A DNA stretch of 64,000 nucleotides from Tamarix chinensis (GCA_030549775.1 CM060172.1:130437122-130501121); one strand, 5' to 3'. Positions 1 to 14,950 are shown, counted from the stretch's first letter. A program made the numbers and translations. Notes: generated from the letters alone by a model not told the origin.

Positions 1-869
1 CTATGTGACTTTAATGTACAACATTAGCCCTGACCATATTTATGTTTTATCAGTTCTTCACCATACTGATACTACATTTGTGTGATCACTATAATGATCT
101 GAATTCTGGTCTAGTGAGTAGAGGATGACTTGTAACATTATAATTCTCAACTAAAGTATGCTGAGGATGATAACGTGGGATAATAACCAGTCATTGATTG
201 GGGTTTAAGAGTTACCTTCATACTTAGTTAAGAGTTATGTTAAACAATTAGATGTATTTTTCCCACTATATTGGAATGTTTTTTTTGTTTAAACTATTGA
301 CTTTGATTCCTATATTTAGATTTTGAAAACTCTTATGCTCCCTTCTATTTATATTATTGATATTCTCATCATTGTTATCATAAAATTATTTTTTCTTAGA
401 GCATGCATTTATTTGAGGTTGTTCTATTTTTTCTTGCATCATGTATGGATTAGGTGATAATCACACCTCTCTCATAGTTGATTTTATGGTAACATTCTCC
501 GATTTTATTTTTAATAATGCTTCCACAATTTCTCTAAAACAAAATTTTTTGGTTCAAGATTATGGGTGTTACACTTTGAATGGATAGAAAAGGTGGTAGA
601 TAAGATTGAAGTTCTAATGTTTTCATATATAGATGAATAGATAACCTGTTGTACTAACAACAATAGGGTTATGATGTGGTTGGTTGGGGTACAAACCCGA
701 GAAGGACTTGATCTATGGAACTTACTATATTCTAAATGTTGTTTTAGAGCTTAATTCCCCGCAAGTATGAGGTTGAATCATGTCCCTGATTGTGAATAGA
801 AACCTCTAAATAGCATAACATATACCTCTTCACTTAGTATCCCAAAAATTCTAGTGTCATTTATACTTT
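1..869. other. AT-rich DNA, no gene seen
   Basis: No open frame, RNA gene or repeat that I can name is visible here. The stretch lies beyond the 3' side of the minus-strand LINE relic and may hold its decayed 3' end, but no poly(A) tract or target duplication could be fixed. Confidence 0.4.
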
Positions 870-3010
870 ACCTTCAAAAGCTTGACCCATGCATTCTCTA
901 GATGTGTTAGTAAATTATATAATAGTTTGCCATCAAAACCTTACTCATGAGGTATAGTATTTGAATACTAGGCCCATCTAAATGTTTAGGGGTGCATATT
1001 CTATCATATGAGACAAAAAAATACTTCTTTGCTCATCCATATGGTCCCACTAAAAATTCTATTGGTGTTTTATTAGTTGTTGGAGTGTGTTTTTGGGCAA
1101 TAGGTATGTGGACATATAGTAACTAGGTAGGGAGGAAAGGGTGGATTTCACAAGTGATATGCATTTAACATGTGATACTAGATTCTTCTTTTTTACCATA
1201 CATAGATGTATTTTTTATGTTTGGTGAACAAGTGGTGATATGTCATAATATGGTACTTGTGTTGAAGGATAAAGTGCCCCACATACTTGTCATCCCACCT
1301 TATTATACCAATGGATAGAATTGTGCCAAGAACACTTTGCTTCTCCATATCAACATTCTCCCCAAAGTTTCCTAATTTGATTTGTTGACCTGACCATAAT
1401 GCATACACACCAAGGAATTCATGGACCATTAGTAGAAAATAAGAATCTTTAGGGCCAAATATAAATAGATTATCAACAAACATTAGATGTGAGGTATGAG
1501 GGCCATGTATATTAGTTTTAATACTTTGAAATAAAGTATAATGAGCATAGTAATCAAAAAATATAGAGATAACTTGAGAGAACAATATAACTAGGTAAGG
1601 TGAGAGAGGATATCCTTATCTAAGACCACACATGGATTGAAAAAAAACCTTAGTGTTGGCCATTAACAGGGATTAAAAATTTTGAGGAATTCTTACACTC
1701 CATGATTAGCTTAAGAGTACTCCATGTAATTCCAAAATCATAAAATCACGTCGAAGGAAATTTTAATTGACATGATCATAAGCCTTGGAACTATCAATTT
1801 TAAGAGTGGACCTTATTTTCTTCCCCTTGAAATGGTTGATGGAATGGATAATTTCATGGGTAATGACAATTTTGGTAATGATTTTTCTATTGGGAATGAA
1901 AGAATTTTTGGTGTTATTGATAAAAGTGGAAAGGAAAGGTCTTAGGTGGTTAGTTATGGTTTTGTGATGATTTTATAAATAACTCTATACAAGGATATTA
2001 GTATAAAGTCAAAAGGTGTGGGTGGGTTGGGTTTTTGGGTGGTAATGAAATGTTAGTGTGATTAAATTCATTGGGGAAAGATTGGGTTGCAAAAATATTT
2101 TGGATTACTTTGAAAACACTTGTGCCAATGATGCTCCAACTATTATGGTAAAGGAGGTTAGGTAGAACATCTGGACCTTAAGCTTTATTGGCAACAACAC
2201 TCTTAATGGCGTTAATAATTTCCTCATGATATGGGATGGCACATATACTTTGGTTTTTTTGTTTTGAAAGGAATTTGTTGAAGATTATGAAGAAGGATGG
2301 TATGTGTTGTGTGTTGAATTTTGTAAAGAGAGATTTGAAGTGGTTGATAAGAGTATAGGATATTGTGGCATAGTTAGAAGTCCACAAGGCATCACTGGTT
2401 TGCAAACTTATAATGTTATGTCTCTTTTTGTAGGACACATAAGAGTATAGAATTTATTGCATTTGTCTCCCTCTTTAATCCAATTATTTTTTTCTCGTTG
2501 ATGCTAGTAAGTTTCATGAAGCTTGAGAAAGTATTGGTGTCTTACTTTGAGATCAGCACTAATTCATGCTAGGGATTGGCTATATTTGAGATCATAAAGG
2601 ATTTTAGCTAGATCCACTTTGATGCATCCAAAAGGTTTTTTTTTACCCCAAGACTTTAATTGAAGGAGGAATTGGTTTAGTTTAGATATAATATAATTCT
2701 CATGGTTAGGGGATTTCAAGGTAGAGTAGATGGTAGGGAGAAATGTAGGGTGGGTTATCAAGTGGGCTTTAAAATGGTTGGGGTGGTTTAGCACCAGAAG
2801 GATGGTGTTGATTTGAAAAAGTATTGGGATGTGGTCGCTACAAGAAATGAGGAGATAAGATTTAGTAGCATGTGGCCAGGCATGAAGCCATTATAGTGGG
2901 GTGAATGCTTTATTAATGCATTCTTTGATGTTAGATTCAGCTTAATGTTTGTTGGTCCATGTGTAGGTAGACCCTAAGTTCCCAAGGTCAATGAGTTTGC
3001 AATTGTGAAT
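870..3010 (-). mobile_element. L1-type LINE relic (endonuclease and reverse transcriptase fragments)
   Basis: Conceptual translation of the minus strand, in several frames, gives pieces of a plant L1 ORF2 in the correct order. Near 3010-2930 is an endonuclease C-terminal piece (LGNLGSTYTWTN). At 2794-2564 and 2438-2178 are endonuclease-to-RT linker pieces. Near 1970-1780 is an RT segment containing HEIIHS and KIDSSKAYDHV. Near 1630 the bases encode GLR-stop-GYPLSPYL. At 1585-1193 is the RT palm with HLMFVDNLFIFG in place of the usual F-A-D-D core, followed by a WSGQQIKLG stretch. Near 960-880 is a thumb or zinc-knuckle-side piece. Stops and frameshifts separate the pieces and the catalytic pair is altered (D-N), so it is dead. 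I infer the clade from motif order; exact ends and target duplications are not visible. Confidence 0.85.
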
Positions 3011-3800
3011 AAAGGAGCTAAACCTTGTTACAAGGGGAAAATTGCTAAAACGTCTTTGTTTCTAAGTTACCGATATAAAATTTTGGGTTTCAAAATTCCC
3101 AAAGTAGCACATCGATTCAATGTTTGTTTTCGCTAATGTGTAGAGTGAAAATGCCTTCACTAAAGGCACCTTTAGAGAAAATTTAGTTTTGTAATAAAAT
3201 TTACACTAGAACAACCTCTACAAGGGATACCTCCAGTTAAAAACATGTACTATAATTAGTTGTACTTTTATTTCAAATTAGTCGTAGATCTAGGACAAAT
3301 TAATTATACTTATAGTATAAATGGGGTGCATTTCTAATAAAATAATTAACAAAAGTAGAGGCATCCCTATTAGGGGAACTTTTATAGTTAATCTAAAAAA
3401 TTAAAGAACTTGCCCTCATAGGAGAAACTTAAACTCAGCATTTAATGAAAATATAAATTATGTTAGATGGTCATGTTGTTTTAGAAAGTTTAGCGTCAAA
3501 CATACTATTTCAATAATTTTGAAACTGAAACATGTTAATTTGCAATTTTCCTTTTTGTGAGCTTATGATTAATACCATGGCCACTTTTTTCCCCATTCTT
3601 TGATGATATTGCAATAAAATCATCCATGGATATCCATGGATGCAAGTTGTTATCAATAAAGGTCTCCATTAAAACTAATAGTTCCCTTCCCTCATATTGT
3701 GTTTTGGTAGATCGTAAACACAAAATAAGTGGCACTGCATGGGATAAGCATATCGCCATATATAGAAGGAAAAAAAATGCAAAATCCATCCTATGAAAAA
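3011..3800. other. AT-rich intergenic DNA, possible small transposon remnant
   Basis: No gene is visible. Between about 3150 and 3440 short motifs of the type CCT-CTA-AGGGG recur in both orientations, which is common in the subterminal regions of small DNA transposons. No inverted ends could be defined. A short minus-strand frame at 3535-3789 has no recognisable domain. Confidence 0.3.
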
Positions 3801-6800
3801 TTAGGTGCTACTACCATATCTAACATATGATAGATGTACCATCATTTGTCTCATGCTAGACATAAGGCCGAGTATCTAAAAGCATAACACACATGATAAA
3901 AAATAGAGAAAGCAAGTCAAATGGCATAAAAGATAGAAAAGTTAGGGTGGATAAACTAAAGTCATATTAAACTTACAAATTAATACAAAATACAGGAAAA
4001 AATAGCTAATGAGGACATGACCATTAAAAGAGAAATGTAATAGCAGAATATCTTTCACTCAATGCCCTAACCTTAAATAAGTATATGACATTCTACTTTC
4101 CATCCTAAAAAAAATTGCACAAGGTCCTTTTTTCATGGAATCGAGAAGGTTATCAATGAAATGGGCATGTTAATACTTCCATACTAAGTAAGCTAAGTTA
4201 CCCTATCATAAAGGTTCATGTTGCACGTAGGGTTATGGTAGGTATACAAGTCATATTATACATACATTCAAAAAGCTTATACATTAACATGCCAAAACTT
4301 ACATACTATTTTAACATGGTATTTCTATACATGCATGGGAATTTAGAGAACATCATGATTAATCATAGACATGAACTCATGGATTTTCATACTTATGATA
4401 AGGCTTAGGAATAATGGATAACAATATTGGTGCAAATACATATCTTTCATAAATAGGTTGAATTATCCCCTATGGTCTCTCAATACATATGGAAATTAAA
4501 CTAATAACCAAAGGACATATGTCCGATTGAAGCTAATAAATCACCAATGGTCATAAACTCCGATTGAAGCCAGATAACTCACTTAGGTATCTAAACCCTT
4601 TTAGTATCAAAAACCTCTTATACAATATTAGTGTCCAGGATAGAAAATGCATTGGATAAAATTGGATATAGTCCGAAGGCAAACTAACCTTGATACATAT
4701 TCAAGGATTGGATAATCTAGACCCATATAGTGTTCCATAATCTTTTTCTTTCAGCATTTAGTGTTTTATCATACCAAAACATGTGTCATACCACGCTCAT
4801 ATATCATACCAATCCAACATAACCACATAATTATTCCACATTATCCAACATTCCTCATCAGGGTAAGTAATGGTGGACTTCATCGCTATTTATCCATTTT
4901 ATGCCGAGAAAAGATAAGGTGCTCAAATCATTACATAGTGTAAGTTTTACCAAAATGGTAATTATAATATCCTACAATCACCTAAGATATCTAATAACAT
5001 CATTTATTTTCAATTATTCTTTCTTTTGTTCAAGAGTGAAAGTGTAAGCCAACTAAGTTAAATAACCAATTTGGAGAGGTTAACATTACTGAATAATCCT
5101 CAACATGACATTCAATCTACCAAATAAACATACTAGTCTATTGGTTGAAGGGCACAATTAGTCGTCCTATTAACAAAAAAAAATTGCTATAAAAATATTC
5201 ACAATCAATCAACAAAAGAGGGACATTAGTCAACTAATGGGATCAAATACTATCATTCAAACAAAACTTCATGTCATTTGATGGGTCCACTTGGGACACA
5301 TTGACTGATGATGCATATCAGTCGATTGATGATTCATATACTCTAAATAAAATTCAAAAATCCAACATAACATTTCTAAAACATTCAAAACTCAACTCCA
5401 TCATTTTAGAATTTCAAAAATTCCAAATAAAAATTTATAGCATGCCTGTCACCTATTTATACTTGATATTTCATTAATCAATAAAGATCATGCTCATACA
5501 CTAAAAATCTTGATTAAAACTTGAAAAATCATATAGTATGATTTCTAAATCATGCTTGCAGACACTTTCTCTTGAAATTTTTACATCCATAGAACCATTA
5601 TCATATATGCTTACCCATATCTTACAACCATACACCCTACACAACAATACATACTCATTCATAACACATAATAAGGTAAGAATGACTTACCTCAAGAATG
5701 ACTTAATGGAAAAATGGAGAATGAATTACTTCAACAATACATACTCTTTAAGAATTACTTATCTCAAGCCAATCTACCATGACCATAGGAAAATGGAGAA
5801 AACCCTAGCTTGAAACTTTAGGATTCTCAATACCTTAAAAAGGATAATAAAACCCAAAAAAAAACTTCTTAAAATCTCACAAACTAGAAAAAAAAAGAAA
5901 AAAAAGAGGTTAGGAGAAAATCATAGAGCACACCATCAAAAAATGAAGAACTAAAGCAAGGATTCAAGCCCTCCATATTTTCTAAATCAAACACTCCCTT
6001 GTTTACAAGGGAAAATATAAAGGGTTAGTTGAGTGATTAGAAGAGGAATAGAATAATGGAAATGAAAAGCTATAGAAGAGAAAAAAAATGAAGATAAAAG
6101 ATAAGAAAAATAGGGAATTTTGGTGGTTAAGGGAAAATGAAGAATAAGAGAGGTTAGGGTTGAAAATTTAGTAATTATTTGGTGGGAAATTAAAGGGTAA
6201 ATCCTAACACTTGGGTCAATTTTGGGATACTATTGGGTGGTTTCATAGGGGCAAGTAGAGATGACTCCTTCAAAAGATAAAATGGTCCTTATTGGGGGAA
6301 TTTAAGGTGATGACCTTTAGAAAATAAAAAAACATAAGAATGGTAAAGGGAAAAATAAAATGGGAGACAAGATCACAAGTTCAACTATTATTTTTAGGAC
6401 AAAAGCATCCATTTTTAGTAGTTCAAAAGCTATGGGAATAATGGGAGAATGGATGTGGTCATGAAACAAATTTTTTGGAATCTTACCTCTTAAATATGAT
6501 ATTAATTTAGTAATAGTATTTAGAAGGCAAAAAAAAATATATGTAACAATGATTGATAAACTATTTTCATATTAAAATTGAGTCCCCAAATCATTTATAA
6601 AGAAGTTTGAATCAATAAAATAAATGATATCATTTTCAACCAGGTATCAATTGACTAATGAGCTTTGTCGTTCAACTGATTATTCATTAGATGAAACATA
6701 TTTAAAAACACAACATACATCAATCGATGGGGCTAACCCATCCATTTATGGCCTTAAAAACACATGTCATCTTGTTTTTCCAAATCGTTTCTGAATCCTT

Positions 6801-9539
6801 TACAAATAAAATCTAAAATACACTTCCAAAAAGATATTAAACATGATCAAACCCATGAATCAATTTACATTAAAGGCCTAAGTCTATAAAGTATTAAAAA
6901 CTAACTTTCAGGTAATGCATTCTCAATTTTAATTAAAAACACTAGAAAGTATGAGCAAATTACATTCTCAACTACTTTTATTAAGTAAAGAAGGGTAGAT
7001 TACTTTGTAATCACAAAAATCACAATGTTTGTTGAAGGATAAAGATAAAGAGATAACAAATATAACAATGGTTTATTTTATATTTCATAAAGATTAGCAA
7101 TGGAGGTCATATTAATTAGTGTAAATACACTTTATTGCAAGCCCAAATAAAATTTATTCAAACAAATCGTATATCACATATGTTGATATTTACACCAAGA
7201 AAATAATGAAAATTTTCTAATAAATTTTAAATAAATTATTAAGATAGATTGAACTATAATACATAAATATGACTATATATTCATAAATAAAAAAAATTAG
7301 GCACACATATTATTATATGGTTATAAAAAAAATCGACAAATTTAAATTTATGGCTATGTATTATAATACCTCATTTTTTAAAAACCTTAATTGGTTCATG
7401 ATATTCTATATTTAAAGATAAAATTATACTATGTCAAATATTTTATTACATTCTTTATGCAATACCACTAAATTTTTTGTGGATAGTGGAGACTTAAATT
7501 GTATGGTCAGACTGCCTATATCAACAAGGTATAAATTTATTTAGAAAACTTAATCTTAGATAACTTCACAATCAATTGTAGTTGACTTTGTGTAATTTAA
7601 GGATGTGTGACCTCTTGGGAAGTTTTTCGATCTGTGTGTGAGTTGATAAATAAAACACAATTGGAATGACTTGTGGTGATCTGTAAAGTTAGTTATCAAT
7701 CCTAAAAGTACTCCAAATAACTAATCTTGTGTGCGGCCACTATGTTATGCTTTATCAAATTGAAAACCCTAATTTATTTTTGCAACATTTCATTTTTATT
7801 TCTTAATATTTTCTTACAAGTTAGTTTTAGTGAGATCATATGATCCACTTTTGGATATCAAAATTTTTTTTGAATAAGACTAATTAAATCATTTTTTGTA
7901 ATCATTATTTTTTATTTATTCTCCTAGACTATTTCAAAATTCTAATGAGAGATCGCTAAAAAAATACTATGTATACCCTTGTTAGCCCTATTTAAATGTT
8001 TTAACTCCCAAAATGACACTTTTTAGCTATCCAAGATTAATGCAACTTTAGGTATCACTATATTTTACTGTAATTTAATTTAAAATGGTTTTAAACTGTT
8101 ATATAATAATTTTTTTTATTTCGTTTGATAATTTTGAACACGTATACATCTTCAAACAAACTTTTCGTTTCATTCTTTTTCCATCTTTCATTTGTTTTGG
8201 TGGATGAGTTTTAGCTTCTCCTTCTTTAAATGTGGTAAGAACTTCTCCACTCCTTTCCATTGATATTTCTACATATATCTTCATTAAAACTTAATGAATA
8301 AGTTTTCCTACCAAATTACCATATTATCCTTCTATACTTTTACACTTAGTATGATTTCTCTCCTTTCTTCATCCTCCTCCTTATCCTAATAAATTCTCTA
8401 TATTTTTCCTCCAAACTCATGGCCTCCTCTCTCATTTTCCTCCAATGTTGAAGCTTATTTTTCTTCCAAATTTAAGATAAGAGTTCATCTTCTTTTCCTT
8501 TTTAATTAGTTTTTTTAAAGTGTATTTAAAGGTTTTTTTAGGAGTTTTAGCTTGAATCCTCTTATTTCTTCTTTTATTTGGTAGTTAAAGTTTAGGTAAG
8601 ATTTCTTTACTACATATAATCATGATTTAGTATGTTTGTGGTTGATTTGTGTTATGTTATGGGTATGGGTATTTTTGGTCAAATTGGGGTCTTTTGATCC
8701 TTGGGTTGATCTGTTAAATTGATGGTACCATGTTGTAGATCTTGAATTATACATCAACTATTTTGTTAAGCATGCTTTGAATTTAATTTTTTAATGCTTT
8801 GATGAGTTTGAATGCTCGTGAGTGTTATTAATATTATTTAGATATCATGATAATTTTTTAGATTTTTATTAATTGGTTGATACAATGATGAACCTTGTAA
8901 TTAGTAGACAAACTTTGATATATAATATGTTAGCTAAAAATCATGTTTAAGGGTTTTTAATTTTGGTTCAAATTTTGGTAATCTTAGATGTGTTCTTGAA
9001 CATTCAAACTATTCTTGAGCACATTCGAAGTGTTTTGTATAATATCACTCTAATTACCATTATTAGGGTTTAGTTTGAGATTAATTATGTTTATGATAAG
9101 TATTTTCACTAAAATTATCCCATGATTTATCTTTTTAGCATAATTAGGGGTCAATGGTAAATATTTGACCATTAACTATTTACTTTGACCTTATGAATAG
9201 TAAATTAGATTAAATAGTAAATATTTATGAATAGTAATTTTTGGTAATAATATTTGTTTTTTTTTTCTTTTAAGCTTCTTAGTATAAAATAATTGTTTAT
9301 GTCTCCATAAATAGTAATTTTTGTCAATAAGGATTTATTTCTTTCAAATTTAAAGTGAGACTTTGTTTTGAATTAGTTAAGATAATTTTATTTGAGATTT
9401 TTGCTAATTTTGGTCATAACTATAAAATTAGATTTTGGTCTATGACCTTATTTAGGTTTATCCAAATTTATGGATCAAGTATCATATCTATAAAGTGTAT
9501 TGTAGTAATAAAGTGACTTTAGGGCCTTGTTAACTTATT
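3801..9539. other. AT-rich intergenic DNA, probably decayed retrotransposon sequence
   Basis: No coding region is supported. Around 3900-6400 the composition (purine-rich on the plus strand near 5850-6200, with repeated short motifs near 4500-4580) resembles the minus-oriented giant LTRs on the right of the window, but no termini are visible. Around 8340-8480 is a pyrimidine-rich plus-strand tract followed by AT-rich DNA, again like the transcribed part of such an LTR. Short open frames here look like chance frames in AT-rich DNA. Confidence 0.35.
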
Positions 9540-9723
9540 ATAGGTTAATGGGCGGAAAACATTTACCCTAATAATTTTTTTTCCTCAAAAGTACTTCCTT
9601 TTCTTTTAAGTCCTAGATTACGCATATGAATTATCAAAATTAAAAAATTATAGTTTTTTTTTTTTTAGTTTTTCACAAATTTTGGCAAATTGATCTTTCT
9701 AATAAACATAAATAACTAGTAAC

Positions 9724-9768
<45 letters not shown>

Positions 9769-11744
9769 CTCGAAAAAAATGTATTCACATATAGTCACAT
9801 AAAACTCAAGATTGGACTTGGCTATGAAAGTAGTACACATATTTTGGCCTATATTGATTGGTACTGGCTTTTCCGCGTTGCTATATTTAAGTCATTCTTT
9901 TAATTAATTTCAACACACAAAATTTTTTTTCGTCCGCGTGCCAGAGTAGTATGGAAAGAGGGAAATTAGGGGAAAATTTTCACAAAAACACACTAAAGTC
10001 ATTGCTAAAAATATTTTTCTGTATATTTTATTTTTGCAACAAAATTTTTTCACAACAACACACTAAAGTTGTTGCTTAAAAATAGGATAAATATTCACAA
10101 CAATGATAGTCGTTGCAATAGCTTAGTAAATGTTTTGCAATAACAAAACGTCATTGCAATATCTTAGTAAAGGTTTTTCAATGACATAATATAGTTGCAT
10201 TAGTATAATAAATATTTTGCAATGTCAAAATGTCATTGCAATAGCTTTGATAAATGTATCATAGCAACAAAAGGTCATTGCAAATATGTCATTATATTAT
10301 CGTAAGGACAATTTTCTTTACAAAACACTTTTCTTAGTGTGGAATATTGGAAAAATATTTTTGGTAACAACTTTTAGCAATAACATAAATTTTTTGTCGT
10401 CATAAATCATTTTTCGTAACAACAAATTGTTGTTGTTGCAAAAGTTTCGTTGCCATAAAGGAGTTTTTTTGTAGTGATTATTATGTTTCACTGCGATATG
10501 TTCGGTGTTCACCACAATATAATTCATGTTTCACATTTCATCATGACATGCTTGATTTTTATCATAGTCTAGCATTATGTATTCCTACTTCACTCCATTG
10601 TTATGTTTTACCACGATATACTTCAAGTTTCGACATTGGATGGTCCATAATTATATAGTATTATGTTTCTCCATTATTATAGTTCCCGTGATATAATTGG
10701 TGTTTCACCACTGTTATATTATGTTATATTACTCTTTTTCATCTTAACACTATATATATACATATATAATGGATCTCTATTTGTAGAGAAAATTCTCAAA
10801 AATATAATGATACAATTTTTCTTGATAATCCTTCCAAAATATAATTTGGTTTAAAGAAAAAATTATTGACACCATGATGACATCACTAGTATACACCATG
10901 TAGATGGTTACAATGAGAATAAAGAACATATAGCGGACACGTTACAGTTCTTTAATTGAGAAAATAGTTGTTATAATTGAACTATGTTTAAACCACTAAA
11001 TTAATTTTTTTAATAACTGGGAATTACCTACGTTTTAGATTTATGGGTACATAACAACCGCTTGAAAGATTGTATAATAAATACAATAAGGCTCTTTAAT
11101 TGTAGAAATAGTGGTTACAGTTGACATTAAAATGATTTTTTTACTTTCATAATAAAAAACGACGGTTTGCAATTTAAATCCAAATGTCACCTAACAACCA
11201 CTTACTTACTCTTTAGATGGAATTCCCTTCTTTAGTATAAATTCTACAGAAAATTGTAGAGAATGGATGATAAATAATAAATTATTGAAATTTTGTTAAA
11301 TAGAAGGTAAAAGCCTAAAACTTATCATTCTCGACTACTTTTTAAAAGGTGAAAATTTTTGTGCTGCAGTTCTGAAGTTACTTGGGGTACTATTTGCTCC
11401 GTATATTATGCAGGTTAGGCTACATTAGTGAGTGGATTAATTTTCTGTGTTCCATTAGTATGTTTGGCCAAAGAGAAAAAACACAACATATATGTTTAAT
11501 AAGTAGCATTCATTGGTTTGTAGGTTAGTTTCTAAAAAATACTTTAAATGCATTATAACTTTAGAACCCTATAGTTTTTCATTAGTTTTTCTACTACTTC
11601 AACCATGAATGAGAACAATTAAGATGAAAAGTACTTTCATATGGATGAATGAAATATTTTTAATAGTTGAATTGAGCTAGAATGCTAAAATGAGAGAGGA
11701 GGCTTCCATAGTTAGCAGCATGTTTTGGTTTCTACACCATTATT
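9540..11744. repeat. Upstream tandem unit 1 (about 2.2 kb), carries a CACTA-type end
   Basis: This is the first of two complete head-to-tail units before gene 1. Anchor motif TAATGGGCGG occurs at 9546 and 11751 and, as TAATGGACGG, at 13928. Inside are an (AT)n run at about 9727-9764, a block starting near 9930 (ATGGAAAGAG at 9951), about four tandem 42-bp repeats built on GCAATAGCTTAGTAAATG near 10110-10290, and a terminus reading TTTTTTTGTAGTG ending at 10476. Read in reverse, that terminus is CACTACAAAAAAACTCC, a CACTA-style end. The rest (10477-11744) has degenerate TATGTTTCAC-type repeats and unique-looking AT-rich DNA with an imperfect palindrome near 11240-11270. Confidence 0.75.
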
Positions 11745-13921
11745 GTAGGTTAATGGGCGGGAAAAATTTACCCCGCCAATTTTTTTTCTCAAAAGTACTT
11801 CCTTTTCTTTTAGGTCCTAGATTACGCATGAAAATTATCAAAATTAAAAAATTGTAGTTTTTTTTTTGTTTTTAGTTTTTCACAAATTTTTGCAAATTGA
11901 TCTTTCTAATAAATATAAGTAACTAGTAACTGTGCTAATATATAGTTCTTAAAAAAATCTATTCACTTATAGTCATGTAAAACTCAATATTCAACTTGGC
12001 TATTAAAGTAGTACACATATTTTGGTCTATATTGATTGGTACTAGCTTTTCCGCATTGCTATATTTAGGTCATTCTTTTAATTAATTTCAACACACAAAA
12101 TTTTTTTTCGCCCGCGCGCCAGAGGAGTATGGAAAGAGGGAAATTAGGGGAAATTTTTTCACAAAAACACACTAAAGTCATTGCTAAAAATAATTTTCTG
12201 TATATTTTTTTTTGTAACAAAATTTTTTCACAACAACACACTAACGTTGTTGCTTAAAAATAGGATAGATATTCACAACAACAATAGTCGTTGCAATAGC
12301 TTAGTAAATGTTTTGCAATAACAAAACGTCATTGCAATATCTTAGTAAATATTTTGCAATGACAAAATATCGTTGCATTAGTTTAGTAAATATTTTGCAA
12401 TGTCAAAATGTTGTTGCAATAGCTTTGATAAATGTATCACATCAACAAAAGGTCATTGCAAATATGTCATTATATTATTGTAATGACAATTTTCTTTACA
12501 AAACACTTTTCTTAGTGTGGAATATTGGAAAATTATGTTTGGTAACAACTTTTAGCAACAACATAAATTTGTTGTTGTCATAAATCATTTTTCGCAACAA
12601 CAAATTGTTGTTGTTGCAAAAGTTTCGTTGCCATAAAGGAGCTTTTTTTTAGTGATTATTATGTTTCACTGCGATATGTTCGGTGTTTCACCACAATATA
12701 ATTCATGTTTCACATTTCATCATGACATGCTTGATTTTTATCATGGTCCAGCATTATGTATTCCTACTTCACCCCATTGTTATGTTTCACCACGATATAC
12801 TTCAAGTTTCGACATTGTATGGTCCATAATTATATAGTATTATGTCTCTCCATTATTAAAGTTCCCATGATATAATTGGTGTTTCACCACTGTTATATTA
12901 TGTTATATTACTCTTTTTCATCTTAACACTATATATATACATATATAATGGATCTCTATTTGTAGAGAAAATTCTCAAAAATATAATGATACAATTTTTC
13001 TTGATAATCCTTCTAAAATATAATTTGGTTTAAAGAAAAATTATTGACACCATGATGACATCACTAGTATACACCATGTAGATGGTTACAATGAGAATAA
13101 AGAACATATAGCGGATACGTTACGGTTCTTTAATTGAGAAAATAGTTGTTATAATTGAACTATGTTTAAACCACTAAATTAATTTGTTTAATAACTGGGA
13201 ATTACCTACGTTTTAGATTTATGGGTACATAACAACCGCTTGAAAGATTGCATAATAGATACAATAAGGCTCTTTAATTGTAGAAATAGTGGTTACAGTT
13301 GACATTAAAACGATTTTTTTACTCTCATAATAAAAAATGACGGTTTGCAATTTAAATCCAAATGTCACCTAACAACCACTTACTAACTCTTTAGATGGAA
13401 TTCCCTTCTTTAGTATAAATTCTACAAAAAATTGTAGAGAATGGATGATAAATAATAAATTGTTGAAATTTTGTTAAATAGAAGGTAAAAGCCTAAAACT
13501 TAGCATTCTTGACTACTTTTTAAAAGGTGAAGATTTTTGTGCTGCAGTTCTGAAGTTACTTGGGGTACTATTTGCTTCGTATATTATGCAGGTTAGGCTA
13601 CATTAATGAGTGGATTACTTTTCTGTGTTCCATTAGTATGTTTGGCCAAAGAGAAAAAACACAGCATATATGTTTAATAAGTAGCATTCATTGGTTTGTA
13701 GCTTAGTATCTAAAAAATACTTTAAATGCATTATAACTTCAGAACCCTATATTTTTCATTAGCTTTTCTATTAATTCAACCATGCATGAGAGCAATTAAG
13801 ATGAAAAGTACATTCATAACGATGAATGAAATATTTTAAATAGTTGAATTGCGCTAGAATGCTAAAATGAGAGAGGAGGCTTCCTTATTCAACAACATGT
13901 TTTGGTTCTGACATCATTATT
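11745..13921. repeat. Upstream tandem unit 2 (about 2.2 kb)
   Basis: Direct repeat of the preceding unit with scattered substitutions and small indels. The internal (AT)n is shortened and the CACTA-type end is mutated (TTTTTTTTAGTG ending near 12654). The subterminal 42-bp repeats lie near 12290-12440. The segment near 13540-13900 matches 11360-11730 in unit 1 and 42400-42770 in the unit upstream of gene 2. Confidence 0.75.
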
Positions 13922-14167
13922 GTAAGTTAATGGACGGGAAAATTTTAACCCGTTAATTTTTTTCTCAAAAGTGCTTTTTCTTTTAGGTCCTGGATTAGGC
14001 TTGCGAAATATCAAAATTTAAAAAGTGTAGGTTTTCTTTTTTTCTTTTCCTTAAGTTTTACACAAATCTTGGCAAATTGATATTTCTAATAAATATAAAT
14101 AACTAGTAACTGCACATATATATAGTTCTTAAAAAAATTTATTCACTTATAGTCACGTAAAACTCAA
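13922..14167. repeat. Partial third upstream unit
   Basis: Starts like the other units (TAATGGACGG at 13928) but after about 245 bp switches to a different sequence at 14168. The same kind of switch occurs at about 43101 upstream of gene 2, so this junction existed before the locus was duplicated. Confidence 0.7.
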
Positions 14168-14950
14168 GCAAAGAAGGGGATTTCATGCATGTAGATAGCT
14201 CGAGTGTTGGGTGGGGTAGAAAAGGAGATACAGTGCTAGCTTGGTGCATATAAATAGTGACCAATGTCTAACTTGATGCATTGAGGGGGAGGTCAAATCC
14301 TGCTATCCATTCCTTTATGCCAAATGAAACCGGAAACATATGAATTAATGGCGTAATCTTCAATGTTTATTAGACCGATCAATTACTGTGATCCTATGCT
14401 GTATGAAAATTCTGTCTTTTTCTGTTTGTTTTTTATTTTATTTTATGTTATCAGTTTTTTAAAATATACATAAATATATTCTATAGTTTAAAAAGTGTCA
14501 TTCCTTATATGTTTGCTTCTTCACAACCTTTTACAACCTTGCATTGATCCACTAATTATTAATATACCCTAGTAAAAGGGATCCGGAGACCACATAAAAT
14601 GAGTGGTCGGTAGGGTTGTTCAAAATAGGTGGTTGTGGTTACTCTAATTTATATAATTTATGATTTAATTCATAATGAATTTAAATAAATAACTAATAAC
14701 TTTTAATATAATTTAATTTTTCTTATGAGTTACACAGATTGATAATAGATTATAGTTGATTAGAGAGAGAGAGAGAGTGTGTGTATAAATTAATCTATGA
14801 CCATCCTTTCCAACAGGTTACCGCTACGGCGCTACCACAACCTCCATCCAATGCCACCATAATCTCTCAACTCTTTTTTTTTCCTTTAATTCTTCACCAC
14901 AATAATCATCTTTTTTTCTTTATCTTTTATTAATTCACCACTATCTCCAC
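14168..14950. promoter_or_regulatory. Distal 5' flank of gene 1, duplicated at 43102-43858
   Basis: Single-copy-looking sequence shared by both gene copies. It contains a TATA-like TATAAATA at 14249-14256 that reads TATAAGCA in the copy before gene 2, and a GA/GT microsatellite near 14763-14785 that is shorter in the copy (near 43694). In copy 1 it runs straight into the proximal promoter. In copy 2 it is separated from gene 2 by about 6.7 kb. A regulatory role is inferred only from position and duplication with the gene. Confidence 0.5.

Noticed and set aside
1785..1967. Plus-strand hydrophobic frame
   Set aside because: Antisense to the RT part of the LINE relic, whose minus-strand translation is recognisable.
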